From Filimonas effusa (lineage in GTDB: Bacteria > Bacteroidota > Bacteroidia > Chitinophagales > Chitinophagaceae), in contig NZ_SDHZ01000001.1 in assembly GCF_004118675.1 (NCBI RefSeq), positions 2,294,001 through 2,358,000 on the forward strand: a stretch of DNA of 64,000 bases, given 5' to 3'. A program made the translations under genes and the position numbers. This document shows positions 25,598 to 35,084 of the stretch, one piece after another (positions within the stretch are counted from its first letter, which is position 1; every line of letters starts with the position of its first letter). A model generated the notes under the pieces. It ran no database searches. It was not told where the DNA came from and was given only the letters and a program-made list of their open reading frames with translations.

Positions 25598-26824
25598 TTA
25601 TTTCACCTTGTAAAATTTTGCTGCGAAGAGGAATATTACAAAGTAACAGATGATGGGAAGATAGTAGGCTTTTGCGATATCGTGATTGGCAACAGTACCC
25701 ATGATCATGGGAAAGAAAGCGCCTCCGACCACGCCCATAGAGATAAAGGAAGAGGCCTGCTGGGTGTGTTTCCCGAGGTTTTTCAGTCCCAGGCTAAAGA
25801 TGGTGGGGAACATGATGCTGAAAAAGAAATTGATGGAGAAAAGGGCACCATAAGAGAACCATCCCCATGCCTGTGCTACGATGATACATGCGATGATGCT
25901 TCCCGTGGCAAAAGCGGCGAGCAGTTTATTGGGTGCAATGAAGCGCATGAGGTATGTACCGATGAACCTGCCGGCGGCCATCATAGCCATGAAGAGCACC
26001 ATGAAGTTGGCAGCTTTTTCGTCGGTGAACCCCATTTTTTCGTGGCCATAGTTGATGAAGTAGCTCCAGGTGCCTGCCTGTGCGGCTACGTTGAAAAGCT
26101 GTGCCAGCACTGCCCAAACGAAGTGGCGGTGCTGGAAGAGTTTTTTACCGGGTTTGGTATCGACGTTGACTGCATCGGCGGAAGCTGTGGCTGCATGCGG
26201 ATTTGTAAGGGCCGGTATTTTTACGAAGGCGAATGCCAGCGCTACGAGTGCGATACATATACCTATGGAGCAATAAAGTGATTTTACAGAATCGAGGATA
26301 TCGCCGCCGGCGGCGTGTGTGCCGCTCCCGAATAAAAAGTAGGAGCCTATAGCGGGGCCAATGATGGCGCCTACCGCGTTAAAAGATTGTGCGAAGTTAA
26401 CGCGTTGGTCGCTGGCGCGCTGATCGCCGAGAGAGGCGGCGAAGGGATGCGCTACTGTTTCGAGGGTAGCCATGCCGCATCCGAGAATAAACAACGCCAG
26501 CCGGAAATAGGAGAATGAGGCGGCCTGGGCTGCAGGCACAAAGAGGAAGGTGCCCAGGGCAAATAACGTAAGACCTAAAAGCACGCCCATTTTATATCCA
26601 TATTTTTTCATAAACAAACCTGCGGGAATGCTCATGACGAAATAAGCTCCGAAGACGGAAAGCTGGATAAGGCCAGACTGGGATTTAGATACTTTGAGGA
26701 CATTCTGAAAGTGTTTATTCAATACATCGCTCATAGAGTGGGCTATACCCCAGAACATAAAGAGCGAGGTAACGAAGATGAAAACAATTATGAAACGCTT
26801 TTCGGTGAATTTAACCTTGTCCAT
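25598..26824 (-). CDS. FucP-type sugar:H+ symporter (MFS)
   Basis: A 408-aa inner-membrane transporter with 12 predicted helices, of the FHS (fucose-galactose-H+ symporter) branch of the major facilitator superfamily. TM1 carries SLFMFWGIAHSMSDVLNKHFQ with the Asp that in E. coli FucP binds proton/sugar, and TM4 carries the family's Glu in ATLETVAHPFAASLG. The middle loop and IGRFIGT-like AAGRFIGTYLMR motif are present. It probably imports a monosaccharide or uronate released by the PUL enzymes; candidates include arabinose, fucose, galactose or a uronate. Rhamnose has its own transporter (rhaT) further along. It starts 5 bases after the upstream stop, in the PUL operon. Confidence 0.9.
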   Translation of the reverse strand: MDKVKFTEKRFIIVFIFVTSLFMFWGIAHSMSDVLNKHFQNVLKVSKSQSGLIQLSVFGAYFVMSIPAGLFMKKYGYKMGVLLGLTLFALGTFLFVPAAQAASFSYFRLALFILGCGMATLETVAHPFAASLGDQRASDQRVNFAQSFNAVGAIIGPAIGSYFLFGSGTHAAGGDILDSVKSLYCSIGICIALVALAFAFVKIPALTNPHAATASADAVNVDTKPGKKLFQHRHFVWAVLAQLFNVAAQAGTWSYFINYGHEKMGFTDEKAANFMVLFMAMMAAGRFIGTYLMRFIAPNKLLAAFATGSIIACIIVAQAWGWFSYGALFSINFFFSIMFPTIFSLGLKNLGKHTQQASSFISMGVVGGAFFPMIMGTVANHDIAKAYYLPIICYFVIFLFAAKFYKVK

Positions 26825-26829
26825 CTGTG

Positions 26830-29142
26830 TTATTTATACAGCACGAGTGTAGTGCCTGGTTTTATGATAAGGGAATTGGTTGTTATTCTTTTTTTACGAT
26901 CGGACAGGTTTGCTGCATTCTTAAAGAGTGCCGGGATCTTAAGGGTATATTCTTTTTTGCTGTTATTCATGAGCACCAGATAGCGATCGTATTGGAGCTT
27001 ATAGATGGAGGCTCTTCCTGCTGCGGGATGTTCCTGTCCATTCTTATAGTTGGCATCGGCAGGGATCTTTGCTACCGGGAGGACGAGGCCTTCATGGGCT
27101 GAGCGGGTGGTATCCGGGTAACGGGGGCCGCCGTTACCGAATCCGAAATTGGTATAGTTGGGGATGGTATAATAATTACCATTGGGCTCAAATTCCTGGT
27201 GTTCATATACGGTGGCTATTCTATCGAAGCCGGGCTGGATAAGGTGTACCCTTCCTAACTTATTGATGCCATGCCGTGCGCGCCAGTAGAGGGATGCATA
27301 GAAATATTCATCGCCATTCTTAACAGCCACTACCCCATCTTCTTCATCGGAGAAGACAAAATCGGGCTGGCGTTTTGCCATCGGCATTTGAATGTTTTGC
27401 TTTGCGCTGTTCAAAACCTTTTCATAATCGCCCGGAACGGTTAGTAAAGCTGCTATTACCCTAAAGTTTTTGCTATCGATATTGGACTTATAGTTTTTGA
27501 AGAACTGGTTATCCTCTAACTGCTGGCGGGCGAATGCGAGTAACGCAGGATGTTCTGTAGCTACAGCAACCTGGAAGGGATTACCATCCCATGATGGTCG
27601 CTGCAGGTAGGTGATATCACCCGGATAGTGCGTATCGCGCCAGCCTACGATTACCTGGAGGCGCATAACGCTGAAGCCATCGGCATCAGTAGCGGGGTAA
27701 CGGAAGATCATACGGGCGAGCGCCATTTTTTCGACCTGTTCTTTTATCTTAAGATCGCCGGGTAGCCCGGGAGCTGGTCTTGTTGCGTCGTAGATCTCTG
27801 CTATCCAGTCGAGGACCTCGCCGTAGTTGCCTACGTATCCGAGTTCTTTAGTAAGCGCTTTAGCGGTGAGTTGCCAGTAGTTGTTGCCGGCGGAGCGCGT
27901 GGGTTTTCCGCTGGCATCGTCACTGCCGAGCCATGGCTGCATGCCCATGGATTCGTAGAGGTAACGCAGCACATCCTTTTCAGGAGCGGCCTTCGCGGCG
28001 TTCAGTTGCTGCAGGCCTTTATTCGCGTAATAGATTCCATACAGGTCATTGATCATAGATTGGTTGGTGTACATTCTTCGATGCATGGCATGCCAGTCGC
28101 GGCAGGCTACCAGCATTTGGGCGTAGGCTTCTTTGCGGGTAATTGATTGCAGACCAGGATAAGTTATTTGCTGCTGCAGTTTTGTATCAAGTGGTTTATT
28201 GAGTAACCAGATGACCTGGCCGGTGATGCCAAGGCCAAACCAGTCGGGGTTCCAGGTAGCGGGATCTTCCTGCGCCAATGCGGGGTTATGCATGTAGGCA
28301 ACATAAATACTATCGAGGCCAGCGAGGATTTTATCTTCTACCAGTTTATTATGGAATGCGGATGTCCATTGAATATGCCATGCTTTTGCGAGGAACTGCA
28401 TCTGCACCTGGCTGAGTGGTTTTGGCTGGCGGAGCAGGCCTGCGATGGTAGTATCTATTTTTGCTTTGACCTGGGCTATAAAGTCGCCTGCTTCCGGCGG
28501 CGCTTTTTGCGGTGCGGGCATTCTTCCCTGTTTTTCTGAAGGGTTGGGAACAAAACTACTATTGGAATGGATGTAGATATTATAGATACCCCTGGTTGGT
28601 TCGGTCATGGGGTATTGATAGCGTTCGAAGGTGCTGCCATAGCCCCAGATGCGGCCAGAGCTGCGGATCTCGAGCTGAACAGTTTGCTTACCCTGTGTAA
28701 GGTTGAAGGGCAAGGGTGAGGTTTTATAATAGAAGCATCCGTTCTTGAAAGGAGCATCTGTACTGAGGTCGAACAATTCGATATCGCCCAGGTGACGGTA
28801 TCCTACCTGTTTGCCTTCACAGATGAGGTTAAGCAGATTTTGGGTAACGTCGTTGCCTGAAAGGCGGACGGTGATATAGTTCTGGTTAACGGGATCGACC
28901 TTTACTGTAAATTTTACGGAGCCGCCCTGCCAGTTGCCCGTATCGATTGGCAGCAGGATACGGGCAGGTTCATTCAATAAGCCTGCAATGATCTGTGACT
29001 TATTGCTGGTAAAGGCATGCGCTTTTTCAGAAGCATCGCTGCCGAATACAAGGTGATCGGTCAAGGGAGTTCCCTTCTGTGCGAAGCAGTTGGCTGCGAG
29101 CAGTAGCAGGCTAAGAAAACCCAGTTTTTTAATTGCAATCAT
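26830..29142 (-). CDS. Large secreted protein of unrecognised family in the PUL, probable carbohydrate-active enzyme
   Basis: A 770-aa protein with a signal peptide (residues 1-21, ...NCFAQ) that I cannot assign to a known GH, PL or CE family. Three regions can be seen. Residues ~25-205 are beta-rich with VKFTVKVD, YITVRLSGND and RIWGYGSTFERYQYP, like a galactose-binding sandwich. Residues ~225-560 are helical with many paired aromatic/acidic motifs (WHIQWTSAFHNK, WNPDWFGLGITG, ACRDWHAMHRRMYTNQSM), like an (alpha/alpha) toroid. Residues ~590-770 are beta-rich with SLYWRARHGINKLGRVH and FGFGNGGPRYPD. This toroid-plus-sandwich order is seen in several lyase families and in GH78-like rhamnosidases. 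A new lyase or glycosidase is the best inference from position between GH97 and the symporter. Confidence 0.6.
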   Translation of the reverse strand: MIAIKKLGFLSLLLLAANCFAQKGTPLTDHLVFGSDASEKAHAFTSNKSQIIAGLLNEPARILLPIDTGNWQGGSVKFTVKVDPVNQNYITVRLSGNDVTQNLLNLICEGKQVGYRHLGDIELFDLSTDAPFKNGCFYYKTSPLPFNLTQGKQTVQLEIRSSGRIWGYGSTFERYQYPMTEPTRGIYNIYIHSNSSFVPNPSEKQGRMPAPQKAPPEAGDFIAQVKAKIDTTIAGLLRQPKPLSQVQMQFLAKAWHIQWTSAFHNKLVEDKILAGLDSIYVAYMHNPALAQEDPATWNPDWFGLGITGQVIWLLNKPLDTKLQQQITYPGLQSITRKEAYAQMLVACRDWHAMHRRMYTNQSMINDLYGIYYANKGLQQLNAAKAAPEKDVLRYLYESMGMQPWLGSDDASGKPTRSAGNNYWQLTAKALTKELGYVGNYGEVLDWIAEIYDATRPAPGLPGDLKIKEQVEKMALARMIFRYPATDADGFSVMRLQVIVGWRDTHYPGDITYLQRPSWDGNPFQVAVATEHPALLAFARQQLEDNQFFKNYKSNIDSKNFRVIAALLTVPGDYEKVLNSAKQNIQMPMAKRQPDFVFSDEEDGVVAVKNGDEYFYASLYWRARHGINKLGRVHLIQPGFDRIATVYEHQEFEPNGNYYTIPNYTNFGFGNGGPRYPDTTRSAHEGLVLPVAKIPADANYKNGQEHPAAGRASIYKLQYDRYLVLMNNSKKEYTLKIPALFKNAANLSDRKKRITTNSLIIKPGTTLVLYK

Positions 29143-29178
29143 TTTATCGTATTTGCATTTATGGTATGTTATTTATAA

Positions 29179-31077
29179 TTACTGTGGTGTAATCCAGATA
29201 GCCTGTCCACCTGCGGCTTTGAGCAGGACGTCTTTTTTTGATCTGCTATCGATGGTCCATTTCCGGATACCGACCTTTGTTTTCGTGGGGGCATTCTCAT
29301 CGTCTTCGAAACAGGTAGCGGTATATTTTTTTCCTGGCTGCAGGAAACCGAATGAGAGCTGGATGGTTCTTGCGGTATCGTTGTTGAGCGTACCTACGAA
29401 CCAGTTGCTGCCGCTTCTGCGGGCCATGGTAATGTAAGCGCCGGGACTACCCTGCAGTGCTTTCGATTCATCCCAACTGGCGGGAATATTATCCCAGAAA
29501 GCCAGTTCGGGTTCATTTTCGCTCATAGCTGGTTTATCGTACCAGAACAACGTTTGAATGGGGCTATAGTAAACAGCGGCCATTGCCAGCTGGTGTGCGT
29601 GTGTTGTTTTGATCCTTTTATCGTAATAGCAAATGGTATAATCGGCGGCGCCGGCTATGAATCGGGTAAACGGAAGGATGGTATTATGTGTAGCCGAGGG
29701 CATTTCTTCGTTGCCTCTAATGCCTTCTGCGGTCATGAGGTTGGGCCAGGTGCGTTGTTCGCCTGTAGGGCGCCAATCGTCGTGCACGTTCACCATTATT
29801 TCGTTTTGCGCTGCCAGCTTAAATTCATTTTGGATCCAGGTAGTCCATCTGTGCGAGCCAGGTATTACGAAACCAAACTTCACACCTTTCACGCCCCAAT
29901 TTTTATATACGGCAAACAAAGAATCGGACTGGGCATATAATGCCTGTAAATTAACGTAAAGCCATACACCAATGCCTTTTTCGTTTCCATATTTAATGAT
30001 TGCGGGAAGATCGAAATCGGGGATAGCCACTTTAGTAGCGTCGGCGTCGAAAGAGAAGGCATTGCCGTACCATTTCCAATCGAACAGGATGTACTGCATG
30101 TTGTGTTTTGCTGCGAAATCGATATTTTCAAAAGCATCTTTGGTGGTTTGCGTCATTACCCTGATAATCTTTCCGGGTTTGATCCAACCGGTGTTTTTGA
30201 TGGCGGGGGGTGCATTCAGGTTCAGCAGTACAAAGTTATTATTTACGAGGTCTGCGGCCTTTTCTGCGACCATGATAACACGCCATGGCGTTGCTATGGG
30301 GGAGATAAGATCGGCAGGTGTATAGATGGCCGTTTGGATAGTATTGGGTTTGCCAGCGGCAAGAGTGAATTTGGTGCGTGCGTAATCGATCATTGCCGCT
30401 TCTGCGAGGCAAACCTGCCAGCCGTTCTGCAATTCCATTGTAAGCGGGCGCTCGGCCTGTTGCGGCCATTGCTGCAAAGGCAGTAACTGATAAGCGCCCT
30501 GTGCCCAGCCGGTAAACCATGCCTTGGTATTTTGCGGCATTGCAAATTCGGTATTCTCCGCGGTTACGCGATAGTAGGTGCCTTTTTCATTCTCGGGGAA
30601 GAAATAGCGGAAGGCGACGGCTTCGTTAAATACTTTTACTTCGATATCGATCTTATAGATGGGGTTATCCTCTTTTACGAAGTGAACTATTAAAGCGTTG
30701 TAGTGGTCACGGATGTTTTTATTTTCGCCGTAAACGGGTTGCCATGTTGTATCTTTTGAGAAATGGCTGACGCCTGTAAATTCCAGGTTTTCGCACCATT
30801 TTGCATGGCGGTCTATTTTGAGGGCCATGGCCTGTTCACTTAATAAGTTATCCAGTTGCAAGTCTAAAGCAGACTCCAGGACGATGGGGGTATTTTTGTA
30901 TGCAACGGAGTAGTACATGGCTTTGGTGCTATCGGTTAATTTCTTTTGATAGAAAGAAAAGACCAGTTGTTTATCCGGTGACACCAGCTGCTGTCTTGTA
31001 TTTTCTATTACCGGCTGGGCTTTTACTTTAACAGTCTGCAGCGCCAGTATTGTAATTGCCAAGATAATTGTTTTCAT
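29179..31077 (-). CDS. GH97 family glycosidase
   Basis: Secreted 632-aa (signal peptide to residue 20, ...VKAQ) alpha-glucosidase or alpha-galactosidase type enzyme with the three-part GH97 layout: N-terminal beta-super-sandwich (about 25-270), (beta/alpha)8 barrel (about 285-560) and C-terminal beta-domain. In the barrel, GVKGVKFGFV places Gly402 where retaining GH97 galactosidases have their Asp nucleophile, VNVHDDWRPTGE puts Asp433 at the site of SusB's base Glu439, and TAEGIRGNE supplies Glu451. That combination suggests neither classic SusB nor a classic retaining enzyme; the exact linkage is open. PILPFTRFIAG-type and PIQTLFWYDKP motifs support the family. It is the seventh structural gene of the PUL, with 36- and 49-base gaps. 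Confidence 0.9.
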   Translation of the reverse strand: MKTIILAITILALQTVKVKAQPVIENTRQQLVSPDKQLVFSFYQKKLTDSTKAMYYSVAYKNTPIVLESALDLQLDNLLSEQAMALKIDRHAKWCENLEFTGVSHFSKDTTWQPVYGENKNIRDHYNALIVHFVKEDNPIYKIDIEVKVFNEAVAFRYFFPENEKGTYYRVTAENTEFAMPQNTKAWFTGWAQGAYQLLPLQQWPQQAERPLTMELQNGWQVCLAEAAMIDYARTKFTLAAGKPNTIQTAIYTPADLISPIATPWRVIMVAEKAADLVNNNFVLLNLNAPPAIKNTGWIKPGKIIRVMTQTTKDAFENIDFAAKHNMQYILFDWKWYGNAFSFDADATKVAIPDFDLPAIIKYGNEKGIGVWLYVNLQALYAQSDSLFAVYKNWGVKGVKFGFVIPGSHRWTTWIQNEFKLAAQNEIMVNVHDDWRPTGEQRTWPNLMTAEGIRGNEEMPSATHNTILPFTRFIAGAADYTICYYDKRIKTTHAHQLAMAAVYYSPIQTLFWYDKPAMSENEPELAFWDNIPASWDESKALQGSPGAYITMARRSGSNWFVGTLNNDTARTIQLSFGFLQPGKKYTATCFEDDENAPTKTKVGIRKWTIDSRSKKDVLLKAAGGQAIWITPQ

Positions 31078-31126
31078 ATCATACCTGTTTTCGCCTTATG
31101 GCCGTTCTATTCTGTTTTATTTATTC

Positions 31127-32302
31127 TTAGTTGTTTCGTTTTTTCCAGCGCAGCAAGGCTTCGAGGTAATAGTAATCGGCGTAGATGATAGATGCATCTA
31201 TTTCACCGCCATTGGGTTTATGGCCGGTGCTATGCAGGAGGAAAGCATTATTCCGTTCCCTGCTTTGATAAGCTGCTGCTGACAAGCTTGCCAGCATTTG
31301 CTCTGCTTTACTTTTATACATGCGGGCTTTGGGCGGGTCTTTTATATAGGAGGATAGTTCCAACAAAGCGGAGGCTGTTACTGCGGCTGCAGATGCATCG
31401 CGTGGTGCGTTGGGGATAGCGGGATCGTTAAAGTCCCAGAAAGGAATTAAATCATCCGGCAGTTGTTGCAGGTAGACATCGGTTACCTTTTGCGCAAAGT
31501 TAAGAAAGACGGGGTCTTTTGTTTCCCTATAGACCATGGTAAAGCCATAGATGGCCCAGCTTTGTCCGCGCGCCCACATGCTGTTATCGGCATATCCCTG
31601 GTGGGTAACGGCTTTCAGTTTTTTTCCGGTGAGCGTATCATAGAGTACTACATGATAAGATGTATAGTCGGGTCTGAAATGATTTTTCATGGTGGTGGTG
31701 GCGTGTGAGACAGCGATATCGTAGAGTTTTCGCTGACCACCATTTCTGGCGGCCCAGAAAAGCAATTCGAGGTTCATCATGTTATCCATGATGGTGTTGT
31801 GCCGGGGCCAATCCATACCTGGTACGGCTCTTGGCCATGACAGGATGGTACCAACTGACGGGTTAAAGAGGGTAGCCAGGGAATCGGCTGCTGCAAGCAA
31901 TACGGATCTATAACTGCTGTCGCCTGTTAACCTGTAGCCATTGCCAATGCTGCAATAGAGCTGGAAGCCAAGGTCGTGATCGATCACCGGTTCCTTTGTT
32001 AACGGTATGAGTACATTGCCTGAAGCTATTGCTGCGTTTTTCCATTTTGCCTCTCCCGAGTATTCGTAGAGATACCAGCAGATACCTGTCCAGAAGCCGC
32101 TTGTCCAATCTTTGTAGTTCACCAGTTTCCATGCCTGCTGTCCGTTGGCAATACTTCTTGGGATGCTATCGGGCGCGGGCAGAGTGGCCAGTGTTTTTGT
32201 GGCCTGTTGTTTACAATAAGCGAGGGCATCGTTTTTGGCAGGCGCTGCGCATGCTGCTGCCAGGAGAACCGGCAGCAGCGTGATGAACAGCTTTTTCTTC
32301 AT
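31127..32302 (-). CDS. GH88 unsaturated glucuronyl hydrolase, lipoprotein
   Basis: Hydrates and releases delta-4,5-unsaturated glucuronate from lyase products, in the periplasm or on the membrane. I start at 32302 (MKKKLFITLL) to give an ideal lipoprotein signal with lipobox LLAAAC (Cys18); an ATG five codons upstream is possible. The (alpha/alpha)6 barrel shows DWTSGFWTGICWYLYE, Asp110 in IDHDLGFQLY and Asp173 in NTIMDNMMNLELL, matching the two catalytic/binding Asp of Bacillus UGL (Asp88 and Asp149), and ends in IIYADYYYLEALLR. Its presence implies that a lyase in the same operon makes unsaturated uronides; the neighbouring lyase-like gene is the natural partner. Confidence 0.93.
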   Translation of the reverse strand: MKKKLFITLLPVLLAAACAAPAKNDALAYCKQQATKTLATLPAPDSIPRSIANGQQAWKLVNYKDWTSGFWTGICWYLYEYSGEAKWKNAAIASGNVLIPLTKEPVIDHDLGFQLYCSIGNGYRLTGDSSYRSVLLAAADSLATLFNPSVGTILSWPRAVPGMDWPRHNTIMDNMMNLELLFWAARNGGQRKLYDIAVSHATTTMKNHFRPDYTSYHVVLYDTLTGKKLKAVTHQGYADNSMWARGQSWAIYGFTMVYRETKDPVFLNFAQKVTDVYLQQLPDDLIPFWDFNDPAIPNAPRDASAAAVTASALLELSSYIKDPPKARMYKSKAEQMLASLSAAAYQSRERNNAFLLHSTGHKPNGGEIDASIIYADYYYLEALLRWKKRNN

Positions 32303-32339
32303 TATGGTCTTACTCATGAAACTTTAGTTTTTTCTATAC

Positions 32340-33599
32340 CTACTTCGAATACATCAACGTACCGAAGCCCAGCTGATCGAAGCCACCGCTATTGGGGCCG
32401 TAGTTGCCGCCGCCGCCTTCGGGCCTTACGGCTTCTGCGAACTTCTGGCTCCAGGTGGCTTTTATGCCTTTGACCTTTGTATAATGGTTATAGATCAATT
32501 CCCATGACGGACGAATGGTACCCCGTTGTGCGGCGGAAACAGTGGTATGCTCCGGCGTGAGGGATACCGGGTCGCAGTTTTTATAGGGCGTAAACGGAAC
32601 TGTTGTTGTGAGGTCGACGTTGTACTTGGCTGTGTATTCGGCAAGCGCCAGGACCTTGTTATTATCGTAGGCGAACAGGTCGACACCTATATTATAGGCC
32701 ATCTGGCAAAAAGAGCCATAGAGAGAAATATTCAGCGTGGCATGTCCCTGATCGCGGCCTGATTCCTGTCCCTGCCCGAGTTTATCGCCGTTCACGTCGA
32801 AGACCTGGATCACTGCGTTATTAATGTTGCCGGTGCCAGCGCCTTTTTTGAAATAGTTGATAGCGTAGTTGATCTTAGACTGGTCGTCGCAAAGGATGCC
32901 GATCGCGAGGACGGTGTTCATGTTTGCGATATCCCAGTTGGTCCAGTAGTGTGAACTACAGGTACCACCATGCGTTTCGAGGAAGTTCAGCGCCAAGGGA
33001 TAAAAGATATTGAGCATCCATTTTTTAAACTTATCGAAGTCGGCTGCGGCCCATCCGGAGTAACCTCTCAATATTTCTGCCGCGTTCGCAAACTGGTAGC
33101 CGTAGAGCCCTGATGCGAGCCAGCGATTGGAGTCGCCGTTGATGCTGGTGCAGGTTGCGGCCCAGGCGTTGAGGATGGCGATTGCTTTATTGGCGAAGGC
33201 CACATCGCCTGAGAGCTTCCACCTGAGGGCGAGCTGGTATGCCGCAGCGGCATCGCGATAGGCTGCGCCGTAGTTATCGGGATCGGGCTCTTCGCGGGAG
33301 CCGCCGCCACGGATGAGTTTTACTACGGGGGCAAAGGCATATGAGGCGTTTGCATAACTGCTGGCTGCAAGTATGGCCCAGCCTTCTTTCCAGGGGGATG
33401 CGCCAGCGTCGACCTTTGCTTTCACGAAGGTGAAGTCGGCGTTGGTATGCAGCATACAGGGGTGTTCGAGTTTGAGATTAGAAAGCGTATCTACGCTATC
33501 CTCTTCCCATGAGCCGAAGTCGAATTTATGTTTAGTGCATGCGGAGGCCAGCAAGAGCAACAGTGCACCACTGCATAGCGTTTTAAGCAAGAGATTCAT
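32340..33599 (-). CDS. Alginate-lyase-superfamily lipoprotein, PL38-like polysaccharide lyase
   Basis: A 419-aa lipoprotein (lipobox LLLASAC) with an (alpha/alpha) toroid of the alginate-lyase (PF05426) type. Blocks supporting this are HTNADFTFVKAKVDAG at the N-terminus, RGGGSREEPDPDNYGAAYRDAAAAYQ, ETHGGTCSSHYWTNWDIAN and GQGQESGRDQGHATLNI. This arrangement resembles PL38, whose characterised member cuts beta-1,4-glucuronan; I recall that from the literature and could not align it. Probable role: endo-cleavage of a uronate-containing main chain at the cell surface, giving products for GH88. It lies between the surface-binding lipoprotein and GH88 with gaps of 27 and 37 bases. Confidence 0.75.
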   Translation of the reverse strand: MNLLLKTLCSGALLLLLASACTKHKFDFGSWEEDSVDTLSNLKLEHPCMLHTNADFTFVKAKVDAGASPWKEGWAILAASSYANASYAFAPVVKLIRGGGSREEPDPDNYGAAYRDAAAAYQLALRWKLSGDVAFANKAIAILNAWAATCTSINGDSNRWLASGLYGYQFANAAEILRGYSGWAAADFDKFKKWMLNIFYPLALNFLETHGGTCSSHYWTNWDIANMNTVLAIGILCDDQSKINYAINYFKKGAGTGNINNAVIQVFDVNGDKLGQGQESGRDQGHATLNISLYGSFCQMAYNIGVDLFAYDNNKVLALAEYTAKYNVDLTTTVPFTPYKNCDPVSLTPEHTTVSAAQRGTIRPSWELIYNHYTKVKGIKATWSQKFAEAVRPEGGGGNYGPNSGGFDQLGFGTLMYSK

Positions 33600-33626
33600 T
33601 TTAAAATATTTTAACGGTAACAGATC

Positions 33627-35051
33627 TTATCGGTTGATGTATTCGTTGAGTGCCGCCAGTGAAGGGAATGATTTCACCCAGTATACCTGGTAGATATAGC
33701 CTCCGTTTGCGATATCGGTTGCAGACAATACAAAGTCGGCGATTTTCAACTGGAAGGTTGTTAGATTAGTAACACTTGCAGCCGACAACTTTATGGCGCT
33801 GGCGCCAAATGTGCCTGCTGAGAGATCGGCATAATGCACCTGTATGCCATCTTTACCTGTTACTGTTGTGAGCTTGTTATTACCATTGAGGAAAGAGCCG
33901 TTGTTGGTATCGAAGATAATGTTACCTGTACCTGCGGGCCTGTTGAATTTAAACGCGATGATCGGGAATTTACCGGCATGAAGGGCTGCGCCTCCTGTAC
34001 GCTGGAAGTCGCCCCTGTATTTGGCTCCGGGCGCCATGGATACTACGAACTTATCATTCTGGATAATGCCGGTAGCGTTGGCGGTTGGCGTTTTCCATGG
34101 CGTTGTTGTTCCAGTAAAGACATCGTTGAGCTTTCCTTCTTCTACAGAAACATCGATAAAGTCGGTAACATTGGCAACACCTTCTGCCTTAAGCGTGATA
34201 CGGGCTGAGCCGCCTGCAAGGCCGGTGATGATTCCGGCTGAAGACACGGATACTACATTGGGATTATCGCTGGACCATTTGAGCTTACCTAATGTGGCAT
34301 TAGCGGGCAATACGTTGTATTCGAGTTTCAGGATCTGTCCTACTGCCATTGTTTCGGATACAACGGAAGTAATATCTACCGAGGTTGCGAGGACAACTTC
34401 TTTTACTTCGAGCGCCATTGATTTAGCAACACCGCTACCATCGATCGCCTTAACCGTGACAGTAACATTTCCTTCGGACAAGCCCGTTACCACGCCTGTG
34501 GATGAAACCTTTGCGATGGTTTCATTGCTGCTGCTCCATTGCAGCGTTTTATAGGTGGTGTTGGAAGGGTTGATGGTGGCTTTGATGGCGAGGGTATCAC
34601 CTTCGTACAAGCTTGTTGCGGGTGCAGTGAGTGTTAGACCGGACATGTAGGTGATCTTGTCTATTACTTCGACTACAATAGCGGCTGTGCGCCAGCTGCC
34701 ATCGGTTGTTGTTGCGGAGATGGTGGCAATACCTGTTGTCAGCGGATGTACTGTGCCCTGCTGAGAGACCTTTGCCACGGAGCTGTCGCTGGATTTCCAG
34801 AGCAGTACTGCGTTGGTAATGGAGTCGGGTAGCAGGCGCACCGTAAGGGTTGTATCTTTTCCGAGGAGCACCGGTAAGGTGTCGGTGGTAATGATGGCTA
34901 TGGATGCCGCCATTGTTTTTTCTACGGCAGGCGCAGCTGTATCCTGTTTTTTACAGGCGTTGAGCGACACCAGGGTAACCAGCAGCAGGGCGGGTAATAC
35001 TGCGGCTACTATTTTATGGCAGGCAAGGAATTTATTCTTTTTCATATGCAT
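33627..35051 (-). CDS. Surface lipoprotein with three Big2 (Ig-like) domains and a DUF4979-like C-terminus
   Basis: A 474-aa lipoprotein (signal peptide with lipobox SLNAC) placed directly after susD, the usual place of a surface glycan-binding protein (SusE/F analogue). Three bacterial Ig-like repeats of about 80-90 residues are marked by the recurring SSDSSVAKVSQQGTV, SSNETIAKVSSTGVV and SDNPNVVSVSSAGII motifs. The last ~160 residues (from about 310) form a beta-sandwich with FPIIAFKFNRP, KFVVS, and a closing VKSFPSLAALNEYI, as in DUF4979. Inference: the Ig domains act as a stalk that presents the C-terminal glycan-binding domain outside the cell. Confidence 0.82.
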   Translation of the reverse strand: MHMKKNKFLACHKIVAAVLPALLLVTLVSLNACKKQDTAAPAVEKTMAASIAIITTDTLPVLLGKDTTLTVRLLPDSITNAVLLWKSSDSSVAKVSQQGTVHPLTTGIATISATTTDGSWRTAAIVVEVIDKITYMSGLTLTAPATSLYEGDTLAIKATINPSNTTYKTLQWSSSNETIAKVSSTGVVTGLSEGNVTVTVKAIDGSGVAKSMALEVKEVVLATSVDITSVVSETMAVGQILKLEYNVLPANATLGKLKWSSDNPNVVSVSSAGIITGLAGGSARITLKAEGVANVTDFIDVSVEEGKLNDVFTGTTTPWKTPTANATGIIQNDKFVVSMAPGAKYRGDFQRTGGAALHAGKFPIIAFKFNRPAGTGNIIFDTNNGSFLNGNNKLTTVTGKDGIQVHYADLSAGTFGASAIKLSAASVTNLTTFQLKIADFVLSATDIANGGYIYQVYWVKSFPSLAALNEYINR

Positions 35052-35084
35052 CTTTTTTAGAGATAAAGCAGTTGTTGTTAGTTA

